From Synechococcus sp. MIT S9220 (lineage in GTDB: Bacteria > Cyanobacteriota > Cyanobacteriia > PCC-6307 > Cyanobiaceae), in the NCBI RefSeq assembly GCF_014304815.1, contig NZ_CP047958.1:372001-436000 (forward strand): a DNA stretch of 64,000 nucleotides, written 5' to 3'. A program made the position numbers and the translations under genes. The first letter of the stretch is position 1; the number at the start of each line of letters is the position of its first letter. Positions 1-9,944 of the stretch are shown here, piece after piece. The notes below the pieces were generated by a model. The model was not told the DNA's origin. It saw only the letters and a list, made by a program, of their open reading frames with translations, and did no database searches.

Positions 1-362
1 TTCACTCCCAGTTTGGCCTCGCCCTGCAAGCCGTGATCCGTCACTTGCAGTTGTGCTTCCAGGCTCAGCTGGAAATCATCCACAAGCCCAAGCCCTTCAA
101 GCGTGGCGTCAGTTGCCTGGATGGAGATCGTTCCATCACCCGGCTCGATTTTCAGGGATACGACAGGACAGACCTGCAGTTGAAACACCTGAAGTGTGGT
201 GACCGTGTACCGGTAACGACCTGGACCGATCCTGTCGAGCTGACGCGCATCCAGAAGAGCTTTGATGACTCGGTCTTCCTGTTGCAGGTAGCTGCGTAGG
301 GGCTGGGTCTGGTTGGCGACCGGCAGATCGAGATGCTGACTGGCGCGGAAGGCAAGGGTCAT
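1..362 (-). CDS. DUF1997 family protein (3' end cut by the window)
   Basis: The reading frame opens with ATG at 362-360 (MTLAFRASQHLDLPV) and stays open for 120 codons to the window edge, so the C-terminus is missing. The pattern of an N-terminal LPxYL-like stretch (PLRSYLQQEDRVIKAL), then a beta-rich part (RYRYTVTTLQVFQLQV), resembles DUF1997, a family of cyanobacteria and plastids with no proven biochemical role. It is divergent from pheA, with about 50 bases between the two starts. Family assignment is from remembered sequence pattern, not a search. Confidence 0.65.
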   Translation of the reverse strand, partial: MTLAFRASQHLDLPVANQTQPLRSYLQQEDRVIKALLDARQLDRIGPGRYRYTVTTLQVFQLQVCPVVSLKIEPGDGTISIQATDATLEGLGLVDDFQLSLEAQLQVTDHGLQGEAKLGV

Positions 363-412
363 GCCCCTTGTGCTGACGCGGCATGATCCTATCGATGCAA
401 GTGCTTGGATCC

Positions 413-1252
413 ATGCCGATTCGGATGGCGTTTCTAGGGCCGAAAGGCACTTATGGCGAGCGAGCGGCCAAAGAGATGATCCGGCTCGAACAGATCAGTG
501 ATGCTGAGTTGGTTGCATGCACTGGGCTGCGTTCAGTGGTCGACCACGTGGCGGATGGTCGTTGTGAGGCTGCTGTGGTGCCCGTTGAGAACTCTGTGGA
601 GGGTGGTGTCACGGCCAGTCTTGACGCTCTCTGGTCTCATCCCGATCTGTGCATTCGACGCGCTTTGGTTCTGCCGATCCGCCACGCCCTGCTCAGTAGT
701 GGTTCGATTGAGAGCGTCACGGAGGTGCTGTCTCACCCCCAGGCACTGGCGCAATGCAGTGGCTGGCTGGCAACCCACTTGCCGCAGGCGCTGCAACTGC
801 CGACCACATCCACTGCGGAAGCAGCGCGGATGGTGAAGGGCAGCCGTTTCAGAGCAGCGATTGCAGATCGGTCCGTTGGCGAACTGCAGGGTCTCGAGGA
901 ACTGGCGTTCCCGGTGAATGATGTTGTGGGCAACAGAACCCGCTTTCTGCTGCTCCAACGCGGCGAGCGTCTGCGCGGAGGTCAGCTCGCCAGCCTGGCG
1001 TTCTCTCTGCATCGCAATGCTCCTGGGGCCTTGATTGAAGCTCTGCAGGCGATTGCTGGCCTGGGCCTCAATATGAGCAGGATCGAGTCGAGACCGTCGA
1101 AACGTGAATTAGGTGAGTATGTGTTCTTTGTGGATGTGGAGTTGCCAACATCCGGCGCGGATGTCGTCCTGACAAAACTCCAGACCCTTTTGAGCCCTCT
1201 GTGTGAGCATCTGGCTGATTTCGGCGCTTATCCCAGTTCCGAATTCAACTAA
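413..1252 (+). CDS. pheA: Prephenate dehydratase
   Basis: Converts prephenate to phenylpyruvate in phenylalanine synthesis. The frame is open from an ATG at 383, but I prefer the ATG at 413 because the family begins close to the motif AFLGPKGTYGE. This gives 279 residues. The dehydratase domain covers roughly residues 1-185 and holds the catalytic TRF motif (GNRTRFLLL, near residue 176). A C-terminal ACT domain with the ESRP effector motif near residue 225 implies feedback control by phenylalanine. There is no chorismate mutase domain, so this is the monofunctional form. Its stop overlaps the 3' end of the convergent methyltransferase by 4 bases. Confidence 0.93.
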   Translation: MPIRMAFLGPKGTYGERAAKEMIRLEQISDAELVACTGLRSVVDHVADGRCEAAVVPVENSVEGGVTASLDALWSHPDLCIRRALVLPIRHALLSSGSIESVTEVLSHPQALAQCSGWLATHLPQALQLPTTSTAEAARMVKGSRFRAAIADRSVGELQGLEELAFPVNDVVGNRTRFLLLQRGERLRGGQLASLAFSLHRNAPGALIEALQAIAGLGLNMSRIESRPSKRELGEYVFFVDVELPTSGADVVLTKLQTLLSPLCEHLADFGAYPSSEFN

Positions 1253-2193
1253 TCAGCGGCGAGGCGGAAGACTCCGAACTGCATCATCCCCCGAGTGAAG
1301 GCCCAGCGCATCAACATCATCGTGGGCGTTTCACGAAGTCCCTGGAGCAGGGCGGGTGGACCGAGTCTGAGCACCGCCACCGGGCGGCGAAATCCCTCCA
1401 GGATCGATTCGTTCCAAGACGGAAGAGTCGCCCTGGTCCAGTCGTCAGTGTCGATCAGCCCCCTGCGCTGACTGCTGCACTCAAGGTTGTGCTGGAACCC
1501 AGGGATGCTGGCAAATTCGGGATGAGCCCACTGAGTCAGCAGCTGGTGCATCACCCAGCGCTCGCGGGCATCCAGAGCACCGTCGCGAGGATCGCGACGG
1601 TTCCAATCGGCGACAGCCAGAGCTCCACCTGGTTTCAGAACCCTCAGAAGTTCGTCTGCGAACTGTTGCTTATCCGGCATGTGTGGGCCTGCTTCCACAC
1701 TCCAAACTCCGTCGAATTCAGCGTCCGCAAGATTCAGGTTCAGAGCGTCCATGACCTCAAAGCGGCAGGACAGGTTGTCCGGCGTTAGATCGGTGGCCCG
1801 TTTGATCTGTGCGGGACTAATGCTGACCCCAAGCACGTTAAAGCCGTACTCCTTGGCAAGAATCCTGGCGCTGCCGCCAATCCCGCAGCCCACATCGAGC
1901 ACCCGTGAGCCAGGAGGCAGACGATCCAATCCACTCCAATGCACCAACTCGTGCACGAAATCGGCTTTGGCGCGGCGGAAATCCCGTCGTTTCGGAGGAT
2001 CACCGTAATGTCCGAGATGCACGTGCTCACCCCAGAGGGTCTCGAGCAGACGATCTTCAGTCCAGGCGTCATAGGCAGAAGCGACGCTTTCACTGGAGTG
2101 GTAGGTCCGACTTCGTCGAGTCCAGAGTGCGTAGGCGCCCGCAGCGGCTGCGAGCCCAATCACGGCTGGAGTCAGAACAGTGAAGAGAGACAT
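1249..2193 (-). CDS. MPBQ/MSBQ methyltransferase (plastoquinone and tocopherol synthesis)
   Basis: SAM-dependent methyltransferase of 314 residues, closely resembling Synechocystis Sll0418, which methylates 2-methyl-6-phytyl- and solanesyl-benzoquinol in tocopherol and plastoquinone synthesis. It has a short N-terminal hydrophobic anchor (residues 6-25), the family motif WGEHVHLGHYGDPP near residues 55-68, SAM motif I VLDVGCGIGG at 99-108, and WSVEAGPHMPDK further on. The start ATG (2193-2191) overlaps the stop of the LON-domain gene as TGATG, pointing to translational coupling. A TTG one codon upstream is the alternative start. Location is inferred to be membrane-associated. Confidence 0.85.
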   Translation of the reverse strand: MSLFTVLTPAVIGLAAAAGAYALWTRRSRTYHSSESVASAYDAWTEDRLLETLWGEHVHLGHYGDPPKRRDFRRAKADFVHELVHWSGLDRLPPGSRVLDVGCGIGGSARILAKEYGFNVLGVSISPAQIKRATDLTPDNLSCRFEVMDALNLNLADAEFDGVWSVEAGPHMPDKQQFADELLRVLKPGGALAVADWNRRDPRDGALDARERWVMHQLLTQWAHPEFASIPGFQHNLECSSQRRGLIDTDDWTRATLPSWNESILEGFRRPVAVLRLGPPALLQGLRETPTMMLMRWAFTRGMMQFGVFRLAAD

Positions 2194-2855
2194 CAACCGT
2201 TGCCGGAATCGGCGGAGGAGAGGGTGTCGCGCAGCACGGTTCGTGCTGCGAGCTGGCGACGGGTTTCATCGAGCATTTCGTACTCCTGTTCGAGCCGGAT
2301 CCTGGTACTCGTGAGCTCTAGAAGTTCCTGCTGTTGATCGGCCACGGGACCACCGAGGTGAGCGCCGATCCAGAACGACAGTTCCCTCGGAAGGTCGGGC
2401 AGATCGTCGGGCAGTGCGGTGGGGGAGTCGGTGAGCTTTCCTGTCAGCTCGACCACATCTCTGAGCGCTTTGGTGACGGAATCACTGAGGGTATGGAGCT
2501 GATCGAGATCGCCTTCCGGCTCATCCTCAATCCAGCTCACCATCGCAGTGCGAAAGGGAGTCTCGCGGGTCACATTCAGCACTCTGAAACGCTGTTGACC
2601 AAGCGTCACGATGTTGCTGCGGCCGTCGTCGCCTGTCTGATGCTGGATCACTTCGGCACAACAGCCGATAGACGCCATGCTTTGGCTGCGGGGATCCCAA
2701 CGAACGACACCAAAACGTTGATCGGTCTCGAGGACGCTTTGCAGCATCATCCGGTAACGCGATTCAAAAATGTGCAGCGGCAGTACGTCGCTGGGGAACA
2801 GAACGACATCCGGCAGAGGAAATAGGGGAAGCTCTCTGACGGACAGGTCAGCCAC
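2193..2855 (-). CDS. LON peptidase substrate-binding-domain protein
   Basis: A 220-residue protein made only of the N-terminal (PUA-like) substrate-recognition domain of Lon, with no AAA+ or protease part. Typical motifs are ELPLFPLPDVVLFPSDVLPLHIFE at the N-terminus (written here for orientation) and RYRMM. Such stand-alone LON domains are common in cyanobacteria and have no settled function; protein-binding or quality control is the usual guess. The start is GTG at 2855; an overlapping ATG lies in another frame. It is the upstream partner of the methyltransferase, with overlapping stop and start. Confidence 0.85.
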   Translation of the reverse strand: MADLSVRELPLFPLPDVVLFPSDVLPLHIFESRYRMMLQSVLETDQRFGVVRWDPRSQSMASIGCCAEVIQHQTGDDGRSNIVTLGQQRFRVLNVTRETPFRTAMVSWIEDEPEGDLDQLHTLSDSVTKALRDVVELTGKLTDSPTALPDDLPDLPRELSFWIGAHLGGPVADQQQELLELTSTRIRLEQEYEMLDETRRQLAARTVLRDTLSSADSGNG

Positions 2856-2912
2856 GCATGAAATTGCTGAGGAAACGAATCTTAGGCAGCTGACCGAATG
2901 AGCGTGCTCAGC

Positions 2913-3233
2913 TCAGAGCTTCACCTCGATATCCACGCCACTGGGTAGATCGAGCTTCATCAAAGCATCGATAGTCTTCGCGGAAGGGCTGTAGATATCA
3001 ATGATGCGGCGGTGGGTGCGGGTCTCGAAATGTTCGCGTGAATCCTTGTCCACGTGCGGGGAGCGCAGCACACAGTAGATCTTGCGCTTGGTTGGAAGAG
3101 GAATGGGGCCGATGGCAGTTGCTGCGGTGTTATCGGCCGTTTCAATGATTTTGTCGCAGGACAGATCCAGCATGCGGCGGTCAAACGCCTTCAAACGGAT
3201 GCGGATCTTCTGCTGGGCAATTGCAGTGGACAT
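2913..3233 (-). CDS. rpsJ: 30S ribosomal protein S10
   Basis: 106 residues, full length for S10 (NusJ-type protein), with the expected [13 protein letters not shown] start and the conserved [26 protein letters not shown] core in shortened form. S10 binds 16S rRNA in the 30S head and partners NusB in antitermination. In Escherichia coli it leads the S10 operon; here it is the last gene of the str operon after tuf, as is common in cyanobacteria. A stable hairpin lies in the tuf-rpsJ gap and may tune its expression. Confidence 0.98.
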   Translation of the reverse strand: MSTAIAQQKIRIRLKAFDRRMLDLSCDKIIETADNTAATAIGPIPLPTKRKIYCVLRSPHVDKDSREHFETRTHRRIIDIYSPSAKTIDALMKLDLPSGVDIEVKL

Positions 3234-3333
3234 GAAGCGCGAAGAAATCTCCTAGGGAGATCACGAGAGGTGGATTGTCGAGGTGCTAATTGAACGTGTC
3301 TAGGCAGCGTTCAACTCATACATGAATGCTAAG

Positions 3334-3361
3334 GGATGGCCTGACAGCGGTCAGACCATCC
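3334..3361 (-). other. Stable hairpin between tuf and rpsJ
   Basis: Inverted repeat GGATGG-CTGAC / GTCAG-CCATCC with one internal mismatch and a 4-base loop, 11 pairs in all. It lies between the tuf stop and the rpsJ start in the same transcript. No T-run follows on the minus strand (it reads CTTAGC), so it is not an obvious intrinsic terminator. An attenuator, RNA-processing site or mRNA-stability element is possible. Confidence 0.6.
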
Positions 3362-3381
3362 TTGCAATCATCCCGGTGAGA

Positions 3382-4581
3382 TCACTCGATGATCTTGGAG
3401 ACGACGCCTGCACCGATGGTGCGACCACCCTCACGGATGGCAAAGCGCATGCCCATTTCCATGGCGACTGGGCAGATCAATTCGCCAGTCATCTGGATGT
3501 TGTCTCCGGGCATCACCATTTCCACGTTGCTGCCATCTTCAGCGGTGAATGCGGTGATCTGACCGGTCACGTCCGTTGTGCGGATGTAGAACTGCGGGCG
3601 GTAGCCAGCGAAGAACGGGGTATGGCGACCACCTTCTTCTTTTTTGAGGACGTAAACCTGACCCTCGAACTTGGTGTGAGGAGTGATTGAGCCAGGCTTC
3701 ACGAGCACCATGCCGCGCTCGATGTCTTCCTTCTGAATGCCGCGGAGCAGCAGACCCACATTGTCTCCAGCCATGCCCTCATCGAGCAGCTTGCGGAACA
3801 TTTCCACACCGGTAACGGTGGTTTTCCGAGGCTCTCTGATGCCGACGATTTCAACTTCTTCGCCAACCTTGACGATGCCGCGCTCAATACGGCCTGTGGC
3901 CACGGTGCCGCGACCGGTGATGGAGAAGACATCTTCAACAGCCATCAAGAAGGGCTTGTCGACTTCGCGCTCAGGCTCAGGAATGTTGGCGTCCACAGCC
4001 GCCATCAGCTCTTCAATTTTGGCTTCCCACTCAGCCTCACCTTCGATGGCCTTTAGTCCGGAGACCTGAACCACGGGGATATCGTCGCCGGGGAAGTCGT
4101 AGCTGGAGAGCAGTTCGCGGATCTCCATCTCCACCAGTTCGATGATCTCTTCGTCATCGACCATGTCGCACTTGTTCAGCGCAACCACCAGGGCGGGCAC
4201 GCCCACCTGCTTGGCCAGCAGGATGTGCTCCTTGGTCTGGGCCATGGGGCCGTCGGTGGCGGCACAAACGAGGATGGCGCCGTCCATCTGAGCGGCACCG
4301 GTAATCATGTTCTTCACATAGTCCGCGTGGCCAGGGCAGTCCACGTGGGCGTAGTGGCGCGAGTCAGTCTCGTATTCGACGTGAGCGGTGTTGATCGTGA
4401 TGCCGCGCTCGCGCTCCTCAGGAGCTCCGTCGATATCGGCATAGTCCTGAACTTGAGCCTGGCCCTTTTTGGCGAGCACGTTGGTGATCGCGGCGGTGAG
4501 GGTTGTCTTGCCGTGGTCAACGTGGCCGATGGTGCCGATGTTGACGTGGGGCTTGTTCCTTTCGAACTTCTCGCGTGCCAT
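3382..4581 (-). CDS. tuf: Elongation factor Tu
   Basis: 399 residues, full length. EF-Tu delivers aminoacyl-tRNA to the ribosome as a GTP complex. G1 is GHVDHGKT at residues 19-26, G3 is DCPGHAD around residue 81, and G4 is NKCD around residue 136. Domains 2 and 3 follow ([13 protein letters not shown]; the final [12 protein letters not shown]). It lies 42 bases downstream of fusA and upstream of rpsJ in the str operon. No second copy is present in this window. Confidence 0.99.
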   Translation of the reverse strand: MAREKFERNKPHVNIGTIGHVDHGKTTLTAAITNVLAKKGQAQVQDYADIDGAPEERERGITINTAHVEYETDSRHYAHVDCPGHADYVKNMITGAAQMDGAILVCAATDGPMAQTKEHILLAKQVGVPALVVALNKCDMVDDEEIIELVEMEIRELLSSYDFPGDDIPVVQVSGLKAIEGEAEWEAKIEELMAAVDANIPEPEREVDKPFLMAVEDVFSITGRGTVATGRIERGIVKVGEEVEIVGIREPRKTTVTGVEMFRKLLDEGMAGDNVGLLLRGIQKEDIERGMVLVKPGSITPHTKFEGQVYVLKKEEGGRHTPFFAGYRPQFYIRTTDVTGQITAFTAEDGSNVEMVMPGDNIQMTGELICPVAMEMGMRFAIREGGRTIGAGVVSKIIE

Positions 4582-4623
4582 TGTTGTTAAAGAATCGAGG
4601 GTGGAATTAAAGGGGGGTAGAGA

Positions 4624-6699
4624 TCAGGAATTGCCCTGATTCTTGGAAATGATGGCCTCGGCCACATTGCGAGGAACATCCTCATAGTGGCTGAATTCCA
4701 TCGAGAAAATACCCCGACCCTGGGTCATGGATCGGAGCTCGGTGGCGTAGCCGAACATCTCGGCCAAGGGCACCTTGGCCGAGACTTTTGACGTGCCATC
4801 GTCAATTGCCTGACCTTCGACCTGGCCCCTGCGGGAGGACAGATCGCCGATGATCGAGCCGAGAAAATCCTCGGGGACCTCGACCTCGACCTTCATCATC
4901 GGCTCAAGAAGCACTGGGTTGCACTTCTTGACCGCATCTTTGAAGGCCATCGAACCGGCAATCTTGAATGCCATCTCCGACGAGTCCACATCGTGATATG
5001 AACCGTCGACCATGGTGACTTTGACGTCGATCATCGGGAATCCAGCAATCACGCCGGACTCACAGGTCTCCTTCATGCCCATTTCGGAAGGCTTGATGAA
5101 TTCCTTGGGAACGACACCACCAACGATTTTGTTGATGAATTCAAAGCCGGATTCAGGTTCGCCCGGCTCCATTTCGATCACCACGTGGCCGTATTGACCC
5201 TTACCACCGGTCTGACGGGAGAACTTGCCCTCGCCTCGTGATGAGGCGCGAATGGTTTCGCGGTAGGAGACCTGAGGAGCGCCGATGTTGGCTTCCACTT
5301 TGAATTCGCGAAGCATCCGGTCGACCAGGATCTCCAGGTGGAGCTCTCCCATTCCGGCAATCACGGTCTGGCCAGTTTCTGAATCAGTTCTGACCCGGAA
5401 GGTGGGATCCTCTTCAGCCAGTGCGACAAGAGCTTTGGAGAGTTTCTCCATGTCGCCCTTCGTCTTGGGCTCGACTGCCACGGAGATGACCGGTTCCGGA
5501 ACAAACAGAGTCTCAAGAACAATCGGATCTTCCACGGAACACAGGGTGTCACCGGTGGTTGTGTTCTTCAGACCCAGAACAGCACCCAGATCGCCGGCGC
5601 GCAGTGCATCGACTTCTTCACGATCGTCGGCCTTCAGCACCACCAATCTGGAGATGCGCTCTTTGCTGTCTTTGGTGGAGTTGAGCACATAACTGCCCTT
5701 CTCGAGCACACCGGAGTACATCCGCACAAATGTGAGCTTGCCGTAGGGATCAGCCATGACCTTGAAGGCCAAAGCACTGAAGGGGGCTTTGTCGTCGGAC
5801 GGACGAACGGCTTCCTTGCCGTCTGGCAGCACACCCTGAATGGGGGGGACGTCAACAGGGGCGGGAAGGTAGTCGACAACTGCATCGAGAACAAGCTGCA
5901 CACCCTTGTTCTTGAAGGCGGAGCCACAAAGCACAGGCACCAGACCATGCTTCAGAACGCCTTCACGAATGCCATTTTTCAGTTCATCAATCGAGAGCTC
6001 ACCGGTTTCCAGGAATTTCTCAATCAGGTTTTCGTCGTTCTCGGCAACGGTTTCCATCAGGACGTTGCGCCATTCATCCACCTGATCCTTCATGTCAGCA
6101 GGAACATCGGTGACTTCGATGTTCTGACCGAGGTCATCTTTATAGATGTGTGCCTGGTTGGCCACGAGATCAATGATGCCGCTCAGCTCGCCTTCAGCGC
6201 CGATGGGCAGCTGAATCGGAACAGCATTGGCTTTGAGGCGATCCTTGATCTGACCGTGGACCTTGAGGAAGTCTGCACCGGTGCGGTCCATCTTATTGAC
6301 GAACACCATCCGGGGAACGGAATAGCGATCGGCCTGTCGCCAGACGGTTTCTGACTGAGGTTGGACGCCTCCAACGGCGCAGAACACAGCGATCACACCA
6401 TCGAGAACACGCATCGAGCGCTCCACCTCGATGGTGAAGTCCACGTGACCAGGGGTATCAATGATGTTGATCCGGTGGTCTTTCCAGCTGGTGGAAATGG
6501 CCGCAGCCGTGATCGTGATGCCCCGCTCGCGCTCCTGGGCCATCCAGTCGGTCACCGCTGCACCATCGTGCACTTCACCGATCTTGTGAACCACACCTGA
6601 ATAGAACAGGATGCGCTCTGTCGTGGTGGTTTTGCCCGCATCAATGTGGGCAGCGATACCAATATTTCTGACGCGTTCCAGGGGAAAGGCGCGAGCCAC
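4624..6699 (-). CDS. fusA: Elongation factor G
   Basis: 691 residues, the usual length. EF-G catalyses GTP-dependent translocation and, with the recycling factor, ribosome recycling. The P-loop [15 protein letters not shown] is at about residues 17-31, DTPGHVDF near 81 and NKMD near 135. The domain IV-V region ([15 protein letters not shown], then [18 protein letters not shown]) is intact. It is the third gene of the str operon, after rpsL and rpsG and before tuf. Confidence 0.99.
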   Translation of the reverse strand: MARAFPLERVRNIGIAAHIDAGKTTTTERILFYSGVVHKIGEVHDGAAVTDWMAQERERGITITAAAISTSWKDHRINIIDTPGHVDFTIEVERSMRVLDGVIAVFCAVGGVQPQSETVWRQADRYSVPRMVFVNKMDRTGADFLKVHGQIKDRLKANAVPIQLPIGAEGELSGIIDLVANQAHIYKDDLGQNIEVTDVPADMKDQVDEWRNVLMETVAENDENLIEKFLETGELSIDELKNGIREGVLKHGLVPVLCGSAFKNKGVQLVLDAVVDYLPAPVDVPPIQGVLPDGKEAVRPSDDKAPFSALAFKVMADPYGKLTFVRMYSGVLEKGSYVLNSTKDSKERISRLVVLKADDREEVDALRAGDLGAVLGLKNTTTGDTLCSVEDPIVLETLFVPEPVISVAVEPKTKGDMEKLSKALVALAEEDPTFRVRTDSETGQTVIAGMGELHLEILVDRMLREFKVEANIGAPQVSYRETIRASSRGEGKFSRQTGGKGQYGHVVIEMEPGEPESGFEFINKIVGGVVPKEFIKPSEMGMKETCESGVIAGFPMIDVKVTMVDGSYHDVDSSEMAFKIAGSMAFKDAVKKCNPVLLEPMMKVEVEVPEDFLGSIIGDLSSRRGQVEGQAIDDGTSKVSAKVPLAEMFGYATELRSMTQGRGIFSMEFSHYEDVPRNVAEAIISKNQGNS

Positions 6700-6783
6700 A
6701 GGAAACTCCGGGGTGGGGCGTAAAAAGGCGGTGAGATCCTACAGGTCCGCCCTGAGCAAACGAGGCTTCAGAGCGGTGTTGGA

Positions 6784-7254
6784 TCAGTAGCGGTAGTGAG
6801 CGAAAGCCTTGTTGGCTTCGGCCATCTTGTGGGTTTCTTCGCGCTTGCGAACGGCACTGCCGGCTTCATTGGCAGCGTCCATGAGTTCACCAGCAAGCTT
6901 CTGAGCCATGCTGCGGCCGTTGCGAGCACGGGAGAAGCTCACAAGCCAGCGCAGAGCCATGGCTGTGCCGCGCTCCTGGCGGACTTCCATGGGCACCTGA
7001 TAGGTGGCACCGCCGACGCGTCGGGCACGCACTTCGACAAGGGGAGTCGCGTTTTTTACGGCCGTCTCGAAGAGTTCGATGGGATCGCCACCGGTGCGGT
7101 CGCCGATCAGGCTGAAGGCGTCGGACAGGATTCGCTGTGCCGTGGACTTCTTCCCATGCTTCATCAGCCGAGCCACAAGCATGGTGGCGAGTCGATTGTT
7201 GAACTGGGGATCGGGGAGGACCGGGCGCTTGACGGCGGCGTTACGGCGTGACAT
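6784..7254 (-). CDS. rpsG: 30S ribosomal protein S7
   Basis: 156 residues, full length. S7 nucleates assembly of the 16S 3' domain and contacts mRNA and tRNA at the E site; in many bacteria it is the translational repressor of the str operon. Recognised from [16 protein letters not shown], the [12 protein letters not shown] motif and the C-terminal AHYRY. It lies between rpsL (upstream, 78 bases) and fusA. Confidence 0.98.
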   Translation of the reverse strand: MSRRNAAVKRPVLPDPQFNNRLATMLVARLMKHGKKSTAQRILSDAFSLIGDRTGGDPIELFETAVKNATPLVEVRARRVGGATYQVPMEVRQERGTAMALRWLVSFSRARNGRSMAQKLAGELMDAANEAGSAVRKREETHKMAEANKAFAHYRY

Positions 7255-7332
7255 GGACTGTCAAATGAAAAAGGAACGGAGAAGGGTGAAGGTGACGGGC
7301 AGATCACGATCCTGAAGGCGGATCGTTAACGA

Positions 7333-7707
7333 TCAATCCTTCGGAGACTTGGCGCCGTACTTGGAACGGGACTGACGACGGTCCTTGACTCCTGCGGTGT
7401 CAAGGGTTCCGCGAATGATGTGGTAGCGAACTCCAGGCAGATCCTTGACGCGACCGCCACGGATCAGCACAACCGAGTGTTCCTGCAGGTTGTGGCCGAT
7501 GCCGCCGATGTAGGCGGTGACCTCGAATCCGGAGGTGAGGCGCACACGGGCCACTTTGCGCAAAGCCGAATTGGGCTTTTTGGGAGTGGACGTGTACACA
7601 CGGGTGCATACACCACGGCGTTCGGGGCAGGCTTTCAGAGCTGGCGATTTGGTTTTCGCCTTTGAGCTCTGACGCTCGGTCCGGATCAGTTGCTGAATGG
7701 TTGGCAT
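7333..7707 (-). CDS. rpsL: 30S ribosomal protein S12
   Basis: 124 residues, full length. S12 monitors codon-anticodon fit in the decoding centre. The streptomycin-relevant segments [15 protein letters not shown] and [11 protein letters not shown] carry the ordinary lysines and sequence, so no resistance allele is visible. It is the first gene of the str operon (rpsL-rpsG-fusA-tuf-rpsJ). A -10-like TATTGT sits about 48 bases upstream at 7755-7760 on the minus strand, but no good -35 box accompanies it. Confidence 0.98.
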   Translation of the reverse strand: MPTIQQLIRTERQSSKAKTKSPALKACPERRGVCTRVYTSTPKKPNSALRKVARVRLTSGFEVTAYIGGIGHNLQEHSVVLIRGGRVKDLPGVRYHIIRGTLDTAGVKDRRQSRSKYGAKSPKD

Positions 7708-7783
7708 CGACGGTCGCGTAGCGGCCGGAGATCCGACCTGTTCGACAATCCATCACAATACCGGTTCGACCTGCCCGATCTGA

Positions 7784-8110
7784 TCAAAGGCGGCTGAAAG
7801 CGCTGCCGCAGGCGCAGCAACGCACTGCATCGCTGCTCAGGATCAGAAAGCCTCCGCCACTGATGTCGCTTCGATAGTCCAGTGTCAGCCCCTCCAGCAA
7901 TGCCTGCTGGGCATCGGGAACATGCAGGGTCACGCCCTCGGCCCGAGCGGCGGGTGTTCCATTGAGGCTGCCTGGCTGCAGACGGATGACATTGCGCTCA
8001 CAGTGCCCCGCCGTGAGATCCAGATGCATCACTCCGGGGGTGCCTGCCACAGCGGCCTGTCGCCCCAGTTCGGCGGCTGCAGTTGCGGTGATTTGCAGCG
8101 TGGAGCCCAT
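7784..8110 (-). CDS. A-type iron-sulfur assembly (HesB/IscA-like) protein
   Basis: 108 residues. A-type carriers hold Fe-S clusters or iron through three cysteines. Here Cys37 (AGHCERN) and the C-terminal pair Cys99/Cys101 in CACGSAF fit that pattern, with an extra Cys98. The GGGFLILSSDA stretch before the motif is also family-like. The sequence is divergent from IscA/SufA, so it may be one of the secondary cyanobacterial HesB-like proteins; its partner is unknown. It lies between rpsL and the glycosidase-family gene on the same strand. Confidence 0.7.
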   Translation of the reverse strand: MGSTLQITATAAAELGRQAAVAGTPGVMHLDLTAGHCERNVIRLQPGSLNGTPAARAEGVTLHVPDAQQALLEGLTLDYRSDISGGGFLILSSDAVRCCACGSAFSRL

Positions 8111-8151
8111 GGACCGATGCTCGGGAACGCGTCCAGTGTGCCAGCTGTTGT

Positions 8152-9846
8152 TCAGTGGCGAACGAGCCCAAGACCGTTCTGAACCCTGGGCGTCACGCCG
8201 CGTCCGGTCATCACCGTTCGATTCGCTGCTAACAGCGTCGTAGAGCTCCCACCGTCAAGGTTGAGGGCATCGAGCATGCCCAGTTGCTGAAGAGCCAGCG
8301 TCGTTTCCAGCAGCGTGGGGTCACTGCCTGAAGTGCCCTTGAGTGTCATCAGCCATACACGACTGCGGTCCTGGGCGACGACCGTTCGCGGAGCGGCAAG
8401 GGATAGGAATCCGGCACTGAAACCTTCCTGACGACCGCGCAGCACAACTTGACCATCTTTCATCAGAAGTGGTCCTCCAGCCAGGACTTGCGGTTGCTCT
8501 CCGACTGGATTGGATGGCTGCAGGCTGATGCTGACCCGATCACCGGGTTGAGCGGGAAGCGGTGTTCCAGCGCGCGACACGATCAGGGACGCTCCGGGTG
8601 TCAGAGGAACCCCCCGGCTCAATTCGGCGCGATTGTGGAGGTTGATGGTGACGCCATCCTTCACGGTGATGGCCTTCTCCTCGCCGCTCAGGGCCTTGTA
8701 GACCGGCCCCCATGCCCGGGTGTAGCGACTCAAGCCTCGTTGCACATAGCCACTGTTGAGAAACCCCAGGCCCCAGCGACGGCCTCCATTGATCTGCATG
8801 GACTGGTCGAGGCGCAGACGGTTGAACAGAAGCTTTTGTCCTGCTGTCCAGCCGATCGCTCCCCGGTTGAGAATGGGTCCTGAAAGCCACGTTCCATCGA
8901 CACGCAGAGCGCCCAGGGGAAGCTGACGAACCCGATTGAAGAACCCCCCATTCACGGCCAACAAAGCCTGTTCAGGCTGGGCCAGTTGGCTGAGAAATCG
9001 AATCCCGGTTTGTGCGCCACGAGCAGCGAGTGGTCGCAGTTCGAGCGATTTGCTGTTGAAGGGAACACCTGCCCTGAAAATTGTCACCGGTTTTACCCCC
9101 ACACGAAACGTGCGGGCTTCCAGCACAAGCCCGTTGCGGCGTGCCACTTGGATCTCTGGGTTGAGCAGAGCCGACTGCAATCCATTCCTCGACGAACGAG
9201 CTCGGGTGGTGCGGGAGCTGCTCAATCCATCAATCACAATCCGCCAGGGTGTTGCAAGAGTGAGCGTCGGACGATCGCCTCGTCCCTCGATTCGCAGAGC
9301 TCGCCTTTCGCGTTTGGTCTTCAGGCCCATTGCACGCAACTTGGCGTCCTGGGCGGCAGTGATCGACACCCCGAGTAATAGGTCGTCGTTCTGCCGTTGC
9401 ATCAGCGCAGGTCCGCTGAGATCGAGGACCAGTCGCCCCGCTGTGCTGCCGCGGCCCTGACGCAGCTTTTGAACCCTGGGTGCTTCCAGTGAAATCGACA
9501 GGACACCCTGTCGATGGCTGGTGGCGACATTCAATCGCTTAAACCAAGGTGCTGCGTCAATCGCGACCTCATCGTCCAGAGAGCGCTTGATCAGCGTTTG
9601 TAGAGGGACGCGTTGACTAAACCACTCCAGTGCTTCCCCTTCTTCACTACGAACCCGCTGGAAGCCGAGTCGACCGATCAGCACATCCAGAGGGATCCAG
9701 AGCTGGATTGGTGAGCGTTGGTCGTTTCCGACCCACTGCCATGCCCCCTTGGATGCAAGGCCTGCCACCTTCACTTCGCTGCCGTTCACACGGTCGGCTG
9801 TGCGCACTTCGGCAACCGGGACTGGAGGAGGAGGCGACAGGAACAT
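8152..9846 (-). CDS. Phosphodiester glycosidase (NAGPA/DUF2233) family protein
   Basis: 564 residues. The C-terminal half carries the phosphodiester glycosidase hallmarks: AVNGGFFNR around residue 299 and LNLDGGSSTTLL around residue 530. Relatives cleave GlcNAc-1-phosphodiesters; in bacteria they are linked to sporulation or envelope glycans, and the substrate here is unknown. The N-terminal 280 residues look like a beta-rich, AMIN/amidase-accessory-type region and lack an evident signal peptide at the chosen ATG (9846), so the true N-terminus may differ. It is divergent from gltB, with 98 bases between starts. Confidence 0.75.
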   Translation of the reverse strand: MFLSPPPPVPVAEVRTADRVNGSEVKVAGLASKGAWQWVGNDQRSPIQLWIPLDVLIGRLGFQRVRSEEGEALEWFSQRVPLQTLIKRSLDDEVAIDAAPWFKRLNVATSHRQGVLSISLEAPRVQKLRQGRGSTAGRLVLDLSGPALMQRQNDDLLLGVSITAAQDAKLRAMGLKTKRERRALRIEGRGDRPTLTLATPWRIVIDGLSSSRTTRARSSRNGLQSALLNPEIQVARRNGLVLEARTFRVGVKPVTIFRAGVPFNSKSLELRPLAARGAQTGIRFLSQLAQPEQALLAVNGGFFNRVRQLPLGALRVDGTWLSGPILNRGAIGWTAGQKLLFNRLRLDQSMQINGGRRWGLGFLNSGYVQRGLSRYTRAWGPVYKALSGEEKAITVKDGVTINLHNRAELSRGVPLTPGASLIVSRAGTPLPAQPGDRVSISLQPSNPVGEQPQVLAGGPLLMKDGQVVLRGRQEGFSAGFLSLAAPRTVVAQDRSRVWLMTLKGTSGSDPTLLETTLALQQLGMLDALNLDGGSSTTLLAANRTVMTGRGVTPRVQNGLGLVRH

Positions 9847-9944
9847 TCGCTGACGCTAGCCGGGGTGGCCAATCCTTAGGATCGAATTTGCACCGTGATG
9901 GATGTTGCATCCAAAACGGGATCAGCCCGACTCTTATCCAGGTC

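Noticed and set aside
7755-7760. TATTGT as the str-operon -10 box
   Set aside because: No acceptable -35 at 16-18 bases; left as a weak candidate only.
9847-9944. NtcA-type box (GTA-N8-TAC) before gltB
   Set aside because: Only GTGATGGATGTTGC and a short GGATG/CATCC repeat are present; they do not match the NtcA consensus.
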